A DNA stretch of 64,000 bases from contig NZ_DAJPEN010000001.1 of the NCBI RefSeq assembly GCF_025993685.1, forward strand, positions 3,286,001-3,350,000, written 5' to 3'. The notes beneath the pieces were generated by a model. That model did not search any database and was not told the origin of the DNA. It saw only the letters and a program-made list of their open reading frames with translations. The translations under genes and the position numbers were made by a program. The stretch's first letter is position 1. Each line of letters starts with the position of its first letter. Shown piece after piece: positions 18,110-27,969 of this stretch. Source of the stretch: Bacteroides mediterraneensis (GTDB lineage: Bacteria > Bacteroidota > Bacteroidia > Bacteroidales > Bacteroidaceae).

Positions 18110-19660
18110 TTATCGAACAATAGGATTGTTATCCGAGCTGCTGATATGCTCGTTTCCGTCAATCTCCGACTGAGGTAAGGGGAATATGAAGAGCGGAGAA
18201 GCCACTCCCGTATTCTTCGTCTGCACAGTTTCCGAATGATTGGAGCCCTCATACTTCCGGTTATACCCCAACGCCAGACGCTGCAAGTCGAAGATTCTTC
18301 CTGCTTCACCCCACAATTCCACACGACGCTGCAACAGGATTTCCTCCATCAACGTAGTAACAGGAGCATTCGTATTTGAATTATAGGCTTCCGAGTTTGT
18401 ACGTTCTGACAGAATTTCCTCATATTTTGCATCCCGAAGCATTCCCAGCCGCTTGATGGTAGCCCGAGCCAAATCAAACTCCTTCAGATGACATTCCGCC
18501 TCTGCCTGAATCAACACCATTTCCTCCGCACGCATCAGCAGATAGTCGCCAGTCCAGATGGTATAATCAGCCATCTTAAATTTCAATTGGCAATAACTTA
18601 CCTTGGAATTACCCTTCTCCTCTTTTTCCAGTTTTCCCCGGAACCATTTCATCTTACGCTCATCCGTATCCGACAACAGGTTATACAATCCGGAACTGAT
18701 ACACTGGCGGGCCTTGGAGCCATACATACCTTTTGCATCCGCATCCATGTGAGAGAAGAATCCGGCATAACCCGAAGTCTGGTCTTTCGAAATCTCCAGT
18801 CCCCACATCACATCATCCACTTTCACACTGTTGTTTCCACCCAAGGCATCGACCTTAACCAACGAAAGCCCGGGTTTCGTCAGGGCCTCTTTCGCCGCTT
18901 CCGCCGCTTCCTTATACTTATGCTGCACTAAGAAAGCACGTGCCTGGAAACCCTTGGCCACATAATAATCAATGTGAGAGATGTGCGACTGTTCCAGTCC
19001 TTTCAAACGATTGACAGCCTCGGCCAAATCCGAATTAATCTGGTCGTACACTCCCTGTACCGTACCACGTGGTTTTCCTTCCGTTCCGGCTACCGTAGGC
19101 TCCGTATAAAGAGGTACTCCCGGTGCATTCTCATGCCCTGCATAAGTCTGCTGGTACAATTGAATCAGATAAAAATAGCAATAAGCCCGGAAGGCATACG
19201 CCTGCCCCATCAGACTATTCACCAATTCAGGGTCTCCGTCCAGCTTTCCGTCGTTTGCCAGAATATAATTCAGGTTACTGATAATCGTATAATAAAAATT
19301 CCACACCGAATAAGAACGTCCGGCTTTTCCGGCATAATCTCCGTGTACGTTCAGACGATAATCCTCATAAAACCATCCCTGCCCCTGTTCGTTCATCAAA
19401 TGATCCTCTGCCATCAAATCGGCAAATAACTGGATAGCTGTCTGTCCACAGTTCTGTGTACCCCAGCCTGAACTCCATCCGGCTGTGTATAAAAAACGAT
19501 ATGCACCATTAATCGCGGCTTCCGCATGCTCCGCGTTCTCAAAAACCTGCGTTCCAGACACAGAGTTGGTAGGCTGTGTTTCCAGTTCATCCGAGCAGGA
19601 AGCCAACAAACCGGCTCCTGCGAATGCCAGCCCGCATAAAAAATATTTATTGATTTTCAT
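18110..19660 (-). CDS. SusD/RagB family nutrient-binding outer-membrane lipoprotein
   Basis: This 516-aa surface lipoprotein is the lid and binding partner of the SusC transporter encoded 14 bp upstream. Its signal peptide ends LLASCSDE. The N-terminal SusD-like_3 region contains tetratricopeptide-type helices (AEAAINGAYRFLYTAGW onward). The C-terminal SusD domain shows the usual end motif with LLQRRVELWGEAGRIFDLQRL and FPLPQSEID. Its substrate is unknown, and no carbohydrate-active enzyme or sensor gene is adjacent to identify it. Confidence 0.95.
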   Translation of the reverse strand: MKINKYFLCGLAFAGAGLLASCSDELETQPTNSVSGTQVFENAEHAEAAINGAYRFLYTAGWSSGWGTQNCGQTAIQLFADLMAEDHLMNEQGQGWFYEDYRLNVHGDYAGKAGRSYSVWNFYYTIISNLNYILANDGKLDGDPELVNSLMGQAYAFRAYCYFYLIQLYQQTYAGHENAPGVPLYTEPTVAGTEGKPRGTVQGVYDQINSDLAEAVNRLKGLEQSHISHIDYYVAKGFQARAFLVQHKYKEAAEAAKEALTKPGLSLVKVDALGGNNSVKVDDVMWGLEISKDQTSGYAGFFSHMDADAKGMYGSKARQCISSGLYNLLSDTDERKMKWFRGKLEKEEKGNSKVSYCQLKFKMADYTIWTGDYLLMRAEEMVLIQAEAECHLKEFDLARATIKRLGMLRDAKYEEILSERTNSEAYNSNTNAPVTTLMEEILLQRRVELWGEAGRIFDLQRLALGYNRKYEGSNHSETVQTKNTGVASPLFIFPLPQSEIDGNEHISSSDNNPIVR

Positions 19661-19674
19661 TGTTTTCTTTTTCG

Positions 19675-22600
19675 TTAGAATGTTACGTCAATACCAAATG
19701 ATACAGTTCGCACCGGCACATAGCCAAAGCTCGTACCTCCACTGAAATTGTGCTGAGGATTCATCCCCTTCAGGCAGTTGAACAACACTACATTATCTGC
19801 CGTAGCCGAAAGGCGCAAACGGTTCATACCCCATTTCTGAATCAGTTTCTCCGGGAAAGTATATCCCAGTGAGATATTCTTGATGGCCAGATAAGAAGCG
19901 TCAATCAAGTCGTTGTTGGTCGTAATATAACTCTTGCCAATCTCGATACGAGGAATGTCGGTAATGTCGCCGGGCTGTTTCCAGGCACGTTCCAAGTGCT
20001 TGCTCTTTGCCTGTCCCACATAATTTCCATACATCAGAGTTCTGTACACTCCATCCAATACCTTACCTCCGATAGAATACGTACAGAGCACAGCCAAATC
20101 GAAGTTCTTGTATCGGAATTCATTGTTGAAAGAACCATACAAGTCCGGAATACGGCTGCCCTGGATTTCCTTGCAGTTGGTAGCCTTCGACGCATCGCTC
20201 GAAATATATTTCTCACCTCTTACACCGTCTTTATCCGTATCCCACACCCAGTACAACTGTTCACCTGTAGCCGGATCCACTCCTGCCGCAGTAGCCGTAT
20301 AGAAAGAATTGATGGTCTCACCTTCACGGATAATATAACTTCCATTGATAATTTCCGGTTTATCGGCCAGCTGTAACACCTCATTCTTCACGGTCGAGCC
20401 CATCAGGGTAAGTCGCCATCCGAAGTTCGGTTGCTGGAAGATATCAGTGGCAATGCTCACATCCCATCCGCGGTTACGCATGCTGCCGATATTCTTGTTG
20501 TATCCGTCAAATCCAAGCGAAGTAGCCATTGGGAAAGACATCAGCATGTCCGAAGTTTTCCGCTGGTACCATTCCACACTGAAGCTCACACGGTCGAACA
20601 AACGGCCTTCCACACCCACATTCAGGTTACCGTTCTTTTCCCACTTCAGCCCCTTATTTTCCAAAGAAGACAACGCGGCACCGTTCATCGTATTGTTCGG
20701 GTAGCTCAGGCTATAGAAAGACTGCCATGCATAATAAATGTCATAACCACCAGAATCGAGCAAACGGTCATTTCCCTGCACACCGTAGCTAGCCTTCACC
20801 GACAGGTTGTTCACCCATCTCAAGTCTTTCATGAACTCCTCCTGCGAAATCCGCCAGTTCGCACCTACTGACCAGAAATTACCCCAGCGGCTGTCCTTGT
20901 AAAAACGAGACGATCCGTCTGTTCGGAAGCTGGCCGAAAAATAATACTTATCCGCATAATCATAAGACAGGCGCGACAAAACCGATTCCACTGAATAATT
21001 ATGGCTATAAGAATCCGTATCCACTACTGTAGTGGCTGCAGCCAGTTCATACAATCCGCCGAAAGGGAAACCGGTTTTCTGACCTGACAAGTAAGAATAG
21101 GTGTATTTATAAAATTCATGCCCCACCAATGCCGCCACATGATGCTTGCCAAACCAACGGTCATAATTCAGCAGCTGGTTCAAGGTGTAACTGAAAGAAC
21201 GGGAAGCACTCTTGGTCAGACGTCCTTTCACGGAAGTCGCATTACCGTTATAAGGATTGTAGTAAGTCATATTATCCCGGTTAATCAAATCGAATCCATA
21301 ATTCACCGAGAATTTCAATCCCTGCAAAGGCCCCTCTTTCAGGTTACCTAATTCCATATACATACGGGCACTCAAGTTATCGCTCGTAGTAGAATATTTG
21401 TCATCATACAAGGTCGCAATGGTATTCCAGTCCGCATTCGCACCCGCCGGACGGTTTGCTCCATAGTCAAACACCGGATTACCACTCTTGTCTAACACGG
21501 TTTTTCCATCCGCATCTTTCTCGTACACAGGGAAAATTGGCGCCATCAGCTGAGCCGTATACCACACATTGGAATTTCCCGATGAGTTTTCCACTGCCGT
21601 ATTATTTTCATTGCGCGAATAGCTGGCATTCATTCCGGCTTTCAACCAGTTTGTCACATCCGAATCAATGTTCATACGGCCATTGTAACGAGAAAACTGG
21701 GTAGTCTTCAACAAACCTTTCTCATTCAAGTATCCCAATGAAAACATATACTTTGTCTTCTCATTTCCTCCAGAAAAAGAAGCATTATACTCCTGACGCA
21801 AAGGATTGTTCACCATCGCCTCGTTCATCCAGTCTTCTGAATATTTCAGGCGGGCGTCGCTTCGTACCTTGCCAGTGGCAGGATCAATCAGTTCCGTAAT
21901 AGAATAATTAAAAGGATTATACTGTTCATTCAGACCAAAAATAGCAGTAGAACCTGCCTTCATAGCTTCCAATGCCGCAACTCCAGCTTCCGCCGGCGAA
22001 AGGCCATTGTTATAAATCTGATTGTTTTTGTACGACTGGAAAATAGTCTCCAGATACCCCGCCTCATCCATTGTTTCATAACGGGGAATGGAACGGGACG
22101 CCACGCCCCAGTTCGCCTTCAGATTGACATTCACCTTGCCCGACTTTCCTTTCTTCGTTGTAATCATCACTACGCCGTTTGCTCCGCGTGAACCATACAA
22201 CGCACCTGCCGAGGCATCCTTCAATACCGTCATCGATTCAATGTCATTCGGGTTGATGGAAACCACATCTCCATCATAAGGCACGCCATCTACCACATAC
22301 AAAGGGCTTTGAGCCGAGTTGATAGAACCATAACCGCGTACCACGACCGAAACTCCCGAACCCGGCTGTCCAGATCCGGAAGTGGTCTGCACACCGGCCA
22401 CCAGTCCATCCAAAGCCTTCGTGACATTGGCTACCGGTCTTGACGTGATTTTGTCGGCCTTAACCACCGACGCCGAACCGGTAAACGACTCCTTCTTGGC
22501 TGTACCATACGCCACAACCATTACTTCATCCAGCTGCTTGGCATCCGACTTCAGCACTACATTTACCACCGATTTCACAGGCACTTCCTGGCTCTGCAAA

Positions 22601-22836
22601 CCGATAAAAGAAACCACCAGAACTTTTGCCGAGGCCGGCACTCCGGTAATTGTAAAATTTCCGTCGATATCGGTCACTGTCCCTACAGTCGTACCCTTTA
22701 CCAATACCGATGCGCCCACTACCGGCAGTCCGTCTTCATCGGACGTCACATTACCGGTCACTTGAGAAATCTGGGCATTAGACAGACCAATCCCTATCAG
22801 GAGAAAGGTCACGAACCACGTGATTTTTTTCTTCAT
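19675..22836 (-). CDS. SusC/RagA family TonB-linked outer-membrane transporter (non-shuffling paralogue)
   Basis: This 1053-aa TonB-dependent transporter imports an unknown nutrient across the outer membrane with the SusD encoded directly downstream. The ATG at 22836 is used (MKKKITWF, then a signal peptide ending SNAQ); an upstream in-frame ATG at 22908 would add 24 non-signal residues. The order is signal peptide, carboxypeptidase-regulatory-like domain (QVTGNVTSDEDGLPVVGAS), TonB box (LDEVMVVAYG), plug domain (LYVVDGVPYDG) and barrel ending in VTF. Its first 90 residues are closely related to those of susC A, but the DNA at the equivalent of the shared recombination site is different. It is therefore not expected to take part in the inversion. 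Confidence 0.96.
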   Translation of the reverse strand: MKKKITWFVTFLLIGIGLSNAQISQVTGNVTSDEDGLPVVGASVLVKGTTVGTVTDIDGNFTITGVPASAKVLVVSFIGLQSQEVPVKSVVNVVLKSDAKQLDEVMVVAYGTAKKESFTGSASVVKADKITSRPVANVTKALDGLVAGVQTTSGSGQPGSGVSVVVRGYGSINSAQSPLYVVDGVPYDGDVVSINPNDIESMTVLKDASAGALYGSRGANGVVMITTKKGKSGKVNVNLKANWGVASRSIPRYETMDEAGYLETIFQSYKNNQIYNNGLSPAEAGVAALEAMKAGSTAIFGLNEQYNPFNYSITELIDPATGKVRSDARLKYSEDWMNEAMVNNPLRQEYNASFSGGNEKTKYMFSLGYLNEKGLLKTTQFSRYNGRMNIDSDVTNWLKAGMNASYSRNENNTAVENSSGNSNVWYTAQLMAPIFPVYEKDADGKTVLDKSGNPVFDYGANRPAGANADWNTIATLYDDKYSTTSDNLSARMYMELGNLKEGPLQGLKFSVNYGFDLINRDNMTYYNPYNGNATSVKGRLTKSASRSFSYTLNQLLNYDRWFGKHHVAALVGHEFYKYTYSYLSGQKTGFPFGGLYELAAATTVVDTDSYSHNYSVESVLSRLSYDYADKYYFSASFRTDGSSRFYKDSRWGNFWSVGANWRISQEEFMKDLRWVNNLSVKASYGVQGNDRLLDSGGYDIYYAWQSFYSLSYPNNTMNGAALSSLENKGLKWEKNGNLNVGVEGRLFDRVSFSVEWYQRKTSDMLMSFPMATSLGFDGYNKNIGSMRNRGWDVSIATDIFQQPNFGWRLTLMGSTVKNEVLQLADKPEIINGSYIIREGETINSFYTATAAGVDPATGEQLYWVWDTDKDGVRGEKYISSDASKATNCKEIQGSRIPDLYGSFNNEFRYKNFDLAVLCTYSIGGKVLDGVYRTLMYGNYVGQAKSKHLERAWKQPGDITDIPRIEIGKSYITTNNDLIDASYLAIKNISLGYTFPEKLIQKWGMNRLRLSATADNVVLFNCLKGMNPQHNFSGGTSFGYVPVRTVSFGIDVTF

Positions 22837-23183
22837 AAAATCTCTCTTTAGTTTAGTTAAGTTAAACAAGTATGTTTTCACAAACGGGTTGCTAAAATAA
22901 TAAACCAAAGAGAATAAGGCAAACAGAGGGTATTCTTACACTTATTCCACAGGCTGGAGATGAAACAATATTAAAAAGAGATAAATAAATGATTCTTAAC
23001 GACTTGTATATATTTACCTATATTTATACAAAACGAATATAAATAGAATAAAATTGCATATATTTTGCATTATTAACAAGAAGTTTCAGAAAAATAGACC
23101 ATATTTTAATAAAATCAAGACAAAAAAAGAGGTATATCCATCAAAAGATATACCTCCTTCTCAATATTAGTCTATCCTACGAA
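22837..23183. other. Intergenic region between two SusCD operons
   Basis: This stretch of 347 bp is strongly AT-rich. It holds the 5' leader of the 22836 susC gene and, at 23129-23156, the terminator of the SusCD operon to its right. No minus-strand match to TAnnTTTG was found between 22837 and 23128, so the promoter of the 22836 operon could not be placed. No other gene is visible. Confidence 0.6.
23129..23156 (-). terminator. Terminator of the susC A-susD A operon
   Basis: A 10-bp perfect stem pairs 23129-23138 with 23147-23156 (GAGGTATATC with its complement). It has an 8-base loop and a run of seven A to the left, giving a T-run on the minus strand, 27 bp past the SusD stop. Confidence 0.82.
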
Positions 23184-24764
23184 TTAAACTGAAGGTTGCG
23201 GAGCTGCCGGATTATTGTCGGCTTCCGTAATACCCTTGTTAGTTTCCATTTCACATTGTGGAATACGATAAATCATAATCTGAGACTCTGGCTCCAAATT
23301 GAACTGAACAATAGCCGCATAGTTTGTTCCTTTACGAATAATAGGTTTCTTGAGACGCAAAATATCAAATAGAGCAAAGCCTTCACCCCATAACTCCATA
23401 CGACGCTGCAACCAGATTTCATCCTGCATAGCTTCTGCAGAAGAAGCGTTGCATACATATGACGGATTACGATAAGTTTTCACGAAATTCTCCAATGTCT
23501 GTTTGGCCGTAGGCAGGTCTCCAGACATTGCTTCACCTTCCGCCTTGATCAGATACATTTCTTCCACACGCATCAGTGGCCAGTCTTGTGAGTTAGTGGT
23601 ATTACCCATTACATCCTGATACGGACCAAATTTCACATTGGTATAAGGAGCCAAACCAAAATAATCAATCACAGGAATACCTCCCACCGTTTTATTGTCC
23701 ACCAAAGTAGAAGTTGTATCCGGAGAAATAAACCACTGTTTGCGGATATCTGTAGCAGGAATCTGATCATACAATGCAGAGCTTACATAACGGAAAGAAC
23801 CCGTCAGTGTAGTATAACCGTTTCCAGTCAGTGAACACAAGTGAGAAGGCCAGTTGATAATACCTGTGGTAACCACATCATTATCTGGAGTAATCAGCAC
23901 TCCCCACAACCAAGAATCGGCAGAAGCTGAATTGAATGTCGGACTAGACACTTCACTGAGCGACTGAGGTGTTCCACCTTCAATGGCTTTTGCTGCATCC
24001 TTCGCCGCCTCTGCCCAATTCTGCATCAACAAGTTTGCACGAGCTCGCAAACCATAGGCCGTAGCTTCATCTATTTTATCCTTTGATGAACCATTGTCAT
24101 AACCAGCCAACAAAGTAACCGCCTCATTCAAATCTTTCATAATCTGGTCATAAACCTGCTGAACTGTAGCACGAGGATTGTTCTGCATCTCCTCTTCTGT
24201 CATATCCTCAGTAATGATAGGCACACACAATGCATCTTCATGCCCTTTATAAGTAAACTGATAAATCTGAGCCAAATTCATTAAATCGTATGCACGAGCC
24301 GCCAAGGCCTGCCCACGATAAACCAACATGGTTTCATCTTTCGTACCTTCCGTCAGCACAAGCACATCATTGGCAGTTTTCATGTGATTATAGAAAGTTT
24401 TCCAAATCAATTCATCTCCTGCACTTGTATAAAGACGGTCTGAGTAATTCTGCGCCGTTGCAAACCAGTTATAACCTGAAGTCGTACAAGGCATATCCTG
24501 TCCACCCTGTTCCAGGAACTGACTTACAGCAGCTACTCCATAGTCATTATGATAGGTAGTAGCATCATCTGAAATTGTACCGAATGTATTCAATTTCGCA
24601 GCCATCGCATTGACACCTGCCACAACCATATTCGGACGCTTACTTATAATCTCCTCGTTCTGCCCATCTCCTACATACTGGCCTTCCGGAAGCTTATCCA
24701 GGTCACAGGAAGCCAGACATAAGGCAGCACCTACGAATACCAAATATTTATTTGTCTTTTTCAT
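23184..24764 (-). CDS. SusD/RagB family lipoprotein paired with susC A
   Basis: This 526-aa SusD-type surface lipoprotein has a signal peptide ending CLASCDLDK. Its start lies 22 bp after the susC A stop. Helical repeat segments and the C-terminal SusD motif are present (IWLQRRMELWGEGFALFDILRL and YRIPQCEMETN). It would be expressed only when its partner susC A carries the promoter-bearing 5' segment, which is the arrangement in this window. The ligand is unknown. Confidence 0.95.
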   Translation of the reverse strand: MKKTNKYLVFVGAALCLASCDLDKLPEGQYVGDGQNEEIISKRPNMVVAGVNAMAAKLNTFGTISDDATTYHNDYGVAAVSQFLEQGGQDMPCTTSGYNWFATAQNYSDRLYTSAGDELIWKTFYNHMKTANDVLVLTEGTKDETMLVYRGQALAARAYDLMNLAQIYQFTYKGHEDALCVPIITEDMTEEEMQNNPRATVQQVYDQIMKDLNEAVTLLAGYDNGSSKDKIDEATAYGLRARANLLMQNWAEAAKDAAKAIEGGTPQSLSEVSSPTFNSASADSWLWGVLITPDNDVVTTGIINWPSHLCSLTGNGYTTLTGSFRYVSSALYDQIPATDIRKQWFISPDTTSTLVDNKTVGGIPVIDYFGLAPYTNVKFGPYQDVMGNTTNSQDWPLMRVEEMYLIKAEGEAMSGDLPTAKQTLENFVKTYRNPSYVCNASSAEAMQDEIWLQRRMELWGEGFALFDILRLKKPIIRKGTNYAAIVQFNLEPESQIMIYRIPQCEMETNKGITEADNNPAAPQPSV

Positions 24765-24786
24765 ACGTTCTAAAACATTTAATAAA

Positions 24787-27700
24787 TTAGAAAATCAATG
24801 AGATACCACCGGAAATTGTACGAATCGGTGAGTACACATTATCCGCAGCTACATAACCCTGACGTGGATCGAGACCTTTACGGGCAGTCAGTAAAGCTAC
24901 ATTATCTGCTACGAAATACAAACGGATACCATCAATCTTAATCTTACGAGTCAAAGACTTCGGTAACGTATAACCAAACGTAATATTCTGCAAGCTCAAA
25001 TAATCAGAACTTGTCAACCAACGGTCAGACAGATTGGATGTGTACAAGTCCTGCACATTCATACGCGGAACATCTGTATTCTTGTTTTCCGGAGTCCATG
25101 CTCTCAACATATCCACATGCCATGCTGCTCCCTGTGCATCCGTACTCATCAAGCTTTGGTAAGTATAGTCCAAAATACGTCCACCCAACTGATAAGCAAA
25201 TGCAATAGAGAAATCAAAGCCTTTGAAAGTCAAGCTTGTGCCAAATCCACCATATACTTTCGGCAGGATGTCACCTGTAGCAAAACGGTTAGAAGATGCT
25301 TCAGTATAAGATGTGGTTACAGTCTCACCTGCTTCATTCGGTTCCAGCAAAGCCCATTGGCTCTCACCTGTTTCAGGATTCACTCCTGCATACTTCGGCA
25401 AATACAACTGGTACATAGATTCACCTTCACGGTAAATACGTGATCCGTCAATCAACTGACCATTCAGTTCAGGAGCCAGCTCCAGCACTTCATTCTTGAA
25501 GTGAGTCAGGTTAAAGTTCACATCCCAAGTAAAGTCTTTTGTACTGAAGATATTAGAGTTCAAATCCAATTCCACACCACGGTTGATCATAGAACCGACA
25601 TTTTCCGGGAAACGAGAATATCCCATAGACGGAGACACCGGCTTAAAGTAAAGCATGTCAGTCGTCTTACGTGAGAAGTACTCTACCGTACCACTCAATT
25701 TGCCACCCCAGAAAGTAAAGTCAAAACCGGTATTGAAACTATGAGAAGTTTCCCATGTGATTTCCGGATTACCTTTATAATACAAAGAAGTAGCAAAGTC
25801 ACTGTTACTGTTGGACAGTGTATATTGGTCCATGTAAGGATAATAGTTACGATACAAACCACCTTCATACATCAGGTTATCGTTACCTTGCAAACCGTAA
25901 CTAATCTTGAATTTCAACATGTCAATCCAAGTCTGGTCTGCCAGGAAGGATTCCTTGTTCATCAGCCAACCTGCACCGATTGACCAGAAGTTACCCCAAC
26001 GATTATCCGGATGGAACACTGAAGAAGCATCACGACGATAAGATCCGGAAACAAAGTATTTTCCATCATAATCATACTGCACACGGAACAACCATCCTTC
26101 AGTAGCATAATTGTTAGTGTAAGAAGAGTTATTCTGGTTCAAGATACCATTGTTCAGTTCCGGTACATCCGGGTTATAGATTTTTTCGCGTGAACCATAC
26201 AAATATTGATATTTGTAGTTATAGTTTTCATAACCGGCTAACACATCCAAATTGTGTACATTATTGAATGTCTTGTTATAAGTCAGCAAATATTGCTGGT
26301 TCGTACTAAACGTACGCTGAGAAGCTACACTTACAATACCACCTACACCACTGGTTTCTGAATACTGACCATAATATGGATTGACCATATTGGTATAGCG
26401 TACGTTATTTGCATCTACACCAATATTGATTTTGGCCTTAATTCCACCCCAGATATCAATATCAGCAAACCATTTGCCACTGATTACATCACCGGCATAT
26501 CGCATCATATCCAGCATGTAGCTGGCCAGCGGGTTGGCATTCGGAATCACATTGTCACGAGAGAAGTTCGTATCAGAACCGTAGTCATAACGTTTGTATC
26601 CTCTTTCATCTATCATGATATTGCCTTCTGCGTCGCGAATATACATCGGATAGATAGCACCCATGATATTGGCTGCATAGAATGCATTGGCATTGGATGA
26701 ACCTCCTTCTGTATCTTGTTCACGGCTGTCATAATGAGTAAATGACACATTACCTCCCAGTTTCAACCAAGGTTTCACTTGATAATCTGCCTTCAAGCGG
26801 GCTGAATAACGTTGGAATCCAGAGTTCGGAACGATACCTTGATCGTCCAAGTAACCGGCAGACATGTAATAGTTCATTTTCTCAGTAGCACCACTGACAC
26901 TCAGATTGTATTCCTGACGCATGTTGTTTTCAAACAATTCATCACTCCAGTTATCCGGTCTATAATAATATGTACCGTCAGAATAACCCAAAGTAGCGTT
27001 TGGATTCAATTTGCCATCCATGCCAATCAACTGTTCTCCATTAGGTACAGTGAAAACCTGATATCCTAAATAAGATGAAGACAACATAGCCTGATTAGCA
27101 TATTTATTGGCCGCTACCAAATCACCCGCAGCTGCATATCCTTTCAGGTCACCATTGTAAATGGCAGAATAAGCCATTTCATAGAACTTGCCCGGATCCT
27201 GTACAGTCTCATAAGAAGGAACTCCACGCTTGTTGACACCCCATTTTGCATCGAATGTCACACGTGCATCCCCTGTTTTACCACGCTTGGTAGTAATCAA
27301 AATGACGCCATTTGCACCACGGGCACCATACAATGCATTAGAAGCCGCATCCTTCAATACAGTCATAGACTCGATATCAGAAGAGTTGATAGCAGAGATT
27401 TCCCCATCATAAGGCACCCCATCCACTACATACAACGGCGTATTGCTTGCTGAAATAGACCCGATACCACGAATACGTACGGTAGCATCCTTACCCGGCT
27501 GACCTGTACTACTTGTAGTCTGTACACCAGCGACCTGACCAGCCAAGGCATTCGTCACATTTGACGTCTGGCGAGAAGTGATCTTTTCATTTTTGATTGT
27601 AGATGCAGAACCTGTGAAAGCTGATTTTTTTGCCGTACCGTATGCAACAACCATCACCTCATCAAGTTGTTCTGCATCAGACTTTAACACCACTTTTACC

Positions 27701-27969
27701 ATAGAAGCAATCTTCACTTCCTGTGACTGCATTCCGATGAAGGAAATAACCAAAGTTCCCGCGGAACTTGGTACGTTAGTCAACGTAAAATTACCATCGA
27801 TATCGGTAACAGTACCTACAGTAGTACCTTTTACCAATACTGATGCGCCCACTACAGGTAAACCGTCTTCTTCAGAAGTAACATTACCAGTTACCTTCGA
27901 GATTTGAGCGTTTACCAGACCGATACCTATCATCAGGCAGGTCATTAACAGCATCAATTTTCTTTTCAT
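24787..27969 (-). CDS. SusC/RagA family TonB-linked transporter, the ON copy of the shufflon (susC A)
   Basis: This 1060-aa TonB-dependent outer-membrane transporter is the only one of the three recombining susC genes with a complete 5' end. The order is signal peptide (MLLMTCLMIGIGLVNAQ), carboxypeptidase-regulatory-like domain (GNVTSEEDGLPVVGASV, residues about 25-90), TonB box (LDEVMVVAYG), plug (LYVVDGVPYDGE) and a large barrel ending in LIF. Residues 68-86 are encoded by the 57-bp repeat that also opens the silent B and C copies. Codons 1-67, with the promoter, therefore form the exchangeable head, and residue 68 onward the fixed body. The gene reads leftward and is followed after 22 bp by its susD. 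Confidence 0.96.
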   Translation of the reverse strand: MKRKLMLLMTCLMIGIGLVNAQISKVTGNVTSEEDGLPVVGASVLVKGTTVGTVTDIDGNFTLTNVPSSAGTLVISFIGMQSQEVKIASMVKVVLKSDAEQLDEVMVVAYGTAKKSAFTGSASTIKNEKITSRQTSNVTNALAGQVAGVQTTSSTGQPGKDATVRIRGIGSISASNTPLYVVDGVPYDGEISAINSSDIESMTVLKDAASNALYGARGANGVILITTKRGKTGDARVTFDAKWGVNKRGVPSYETVQDPGKFYEMAYSAIYNGDLKGYAAAGDLVAANKYANQAMLSSSYLGYQVFTVPNGEQLIGMDGKLNPNATLGYSDGTYYYRPDNWSDELFENNMRQEYNLSVSGATEKMNYYMSAGYLDDQGIVPNSGFQRYSARLKADYQVKPWLKLGGNVSFTHYDSREQDTEGGSSNANAFYAANIMGAIYPMYIRDAEGNIMIDERGYKRYDYGSDTNFSRDNVIPNANPLASYMLDMMRYAGDVISGKWFADIDIWGGIKAKINIGVDANNVRYTNMVNPYYGQYSETSGVGGIVSVASQRTFSTNQQYLLTYNKTFNNVHNLDVLAGYENYNYKYQYLYGSREKIYNPDVPELNNGILNQNNSSYTNNYATEGWLFRVQYDYDGKYFVSGSYRRDASSVFHPDNRWGNFWSIGAGWLMNKESFLADQTWIDMLKFKISYGLQGNDNLMYEGGLYRNYYPYMDQYTLSNSNSDFATSLYYKGNPEITWETSHSFNTGFDFTFWGGKLSGTVEYFSRKTTDMLYFKPVSPSMGYSRFPENVGSMINRGVELDLNSNIFSTKDFTWDVNFNLTHFKNEVLELAPELNGQLIDGSRIYREGESMYQLYLPKYAGVNPETGESQWALLEPNEAGETVTTSYTEASSNRFATGDILPKVYGGFGTSLTFKGFDFSIAFAYQLGGRILDYTYQSLMSTDAQGAAWHVDMLRAWTPENKNTDVPRMNVQDLYTSNLSDRWLTSSDYLSLQNITFGYTLPKSLTRKIKIDGIRLYFVADNVALLTARKGLDPRQGYVAADNVYSPIRTISGGISLIF
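27712..27768 (-). repeat. Inversion site A: 57-bp inverted-repeat copy inside susC A
   Basis: Read on the minus strand, this 57-bp stretch begins with the 15-bp near-palindrome AGTTCCGCGGGAACT (27754-27768). It matches the plus-strand copies at 29817-29873 and 36144-36200 at 56 of 57 positions. The one difference is at repeat position 21 (T here, C in the other two), a synonymous change in a valine codon. The site covers codons 68-86 of susC A in the same frame as in the other copies. Immediately outside it, the sequences of A differ from those of B and C on both sides. Confidence 0.93.

Noticed and set aside
22560..22640. Recombination site in the 22836 susC
   Set aside because: The protein is similar (VVSFIGLQSQEV) but the nucleotide sequence has diverged and the palindrome is absent.
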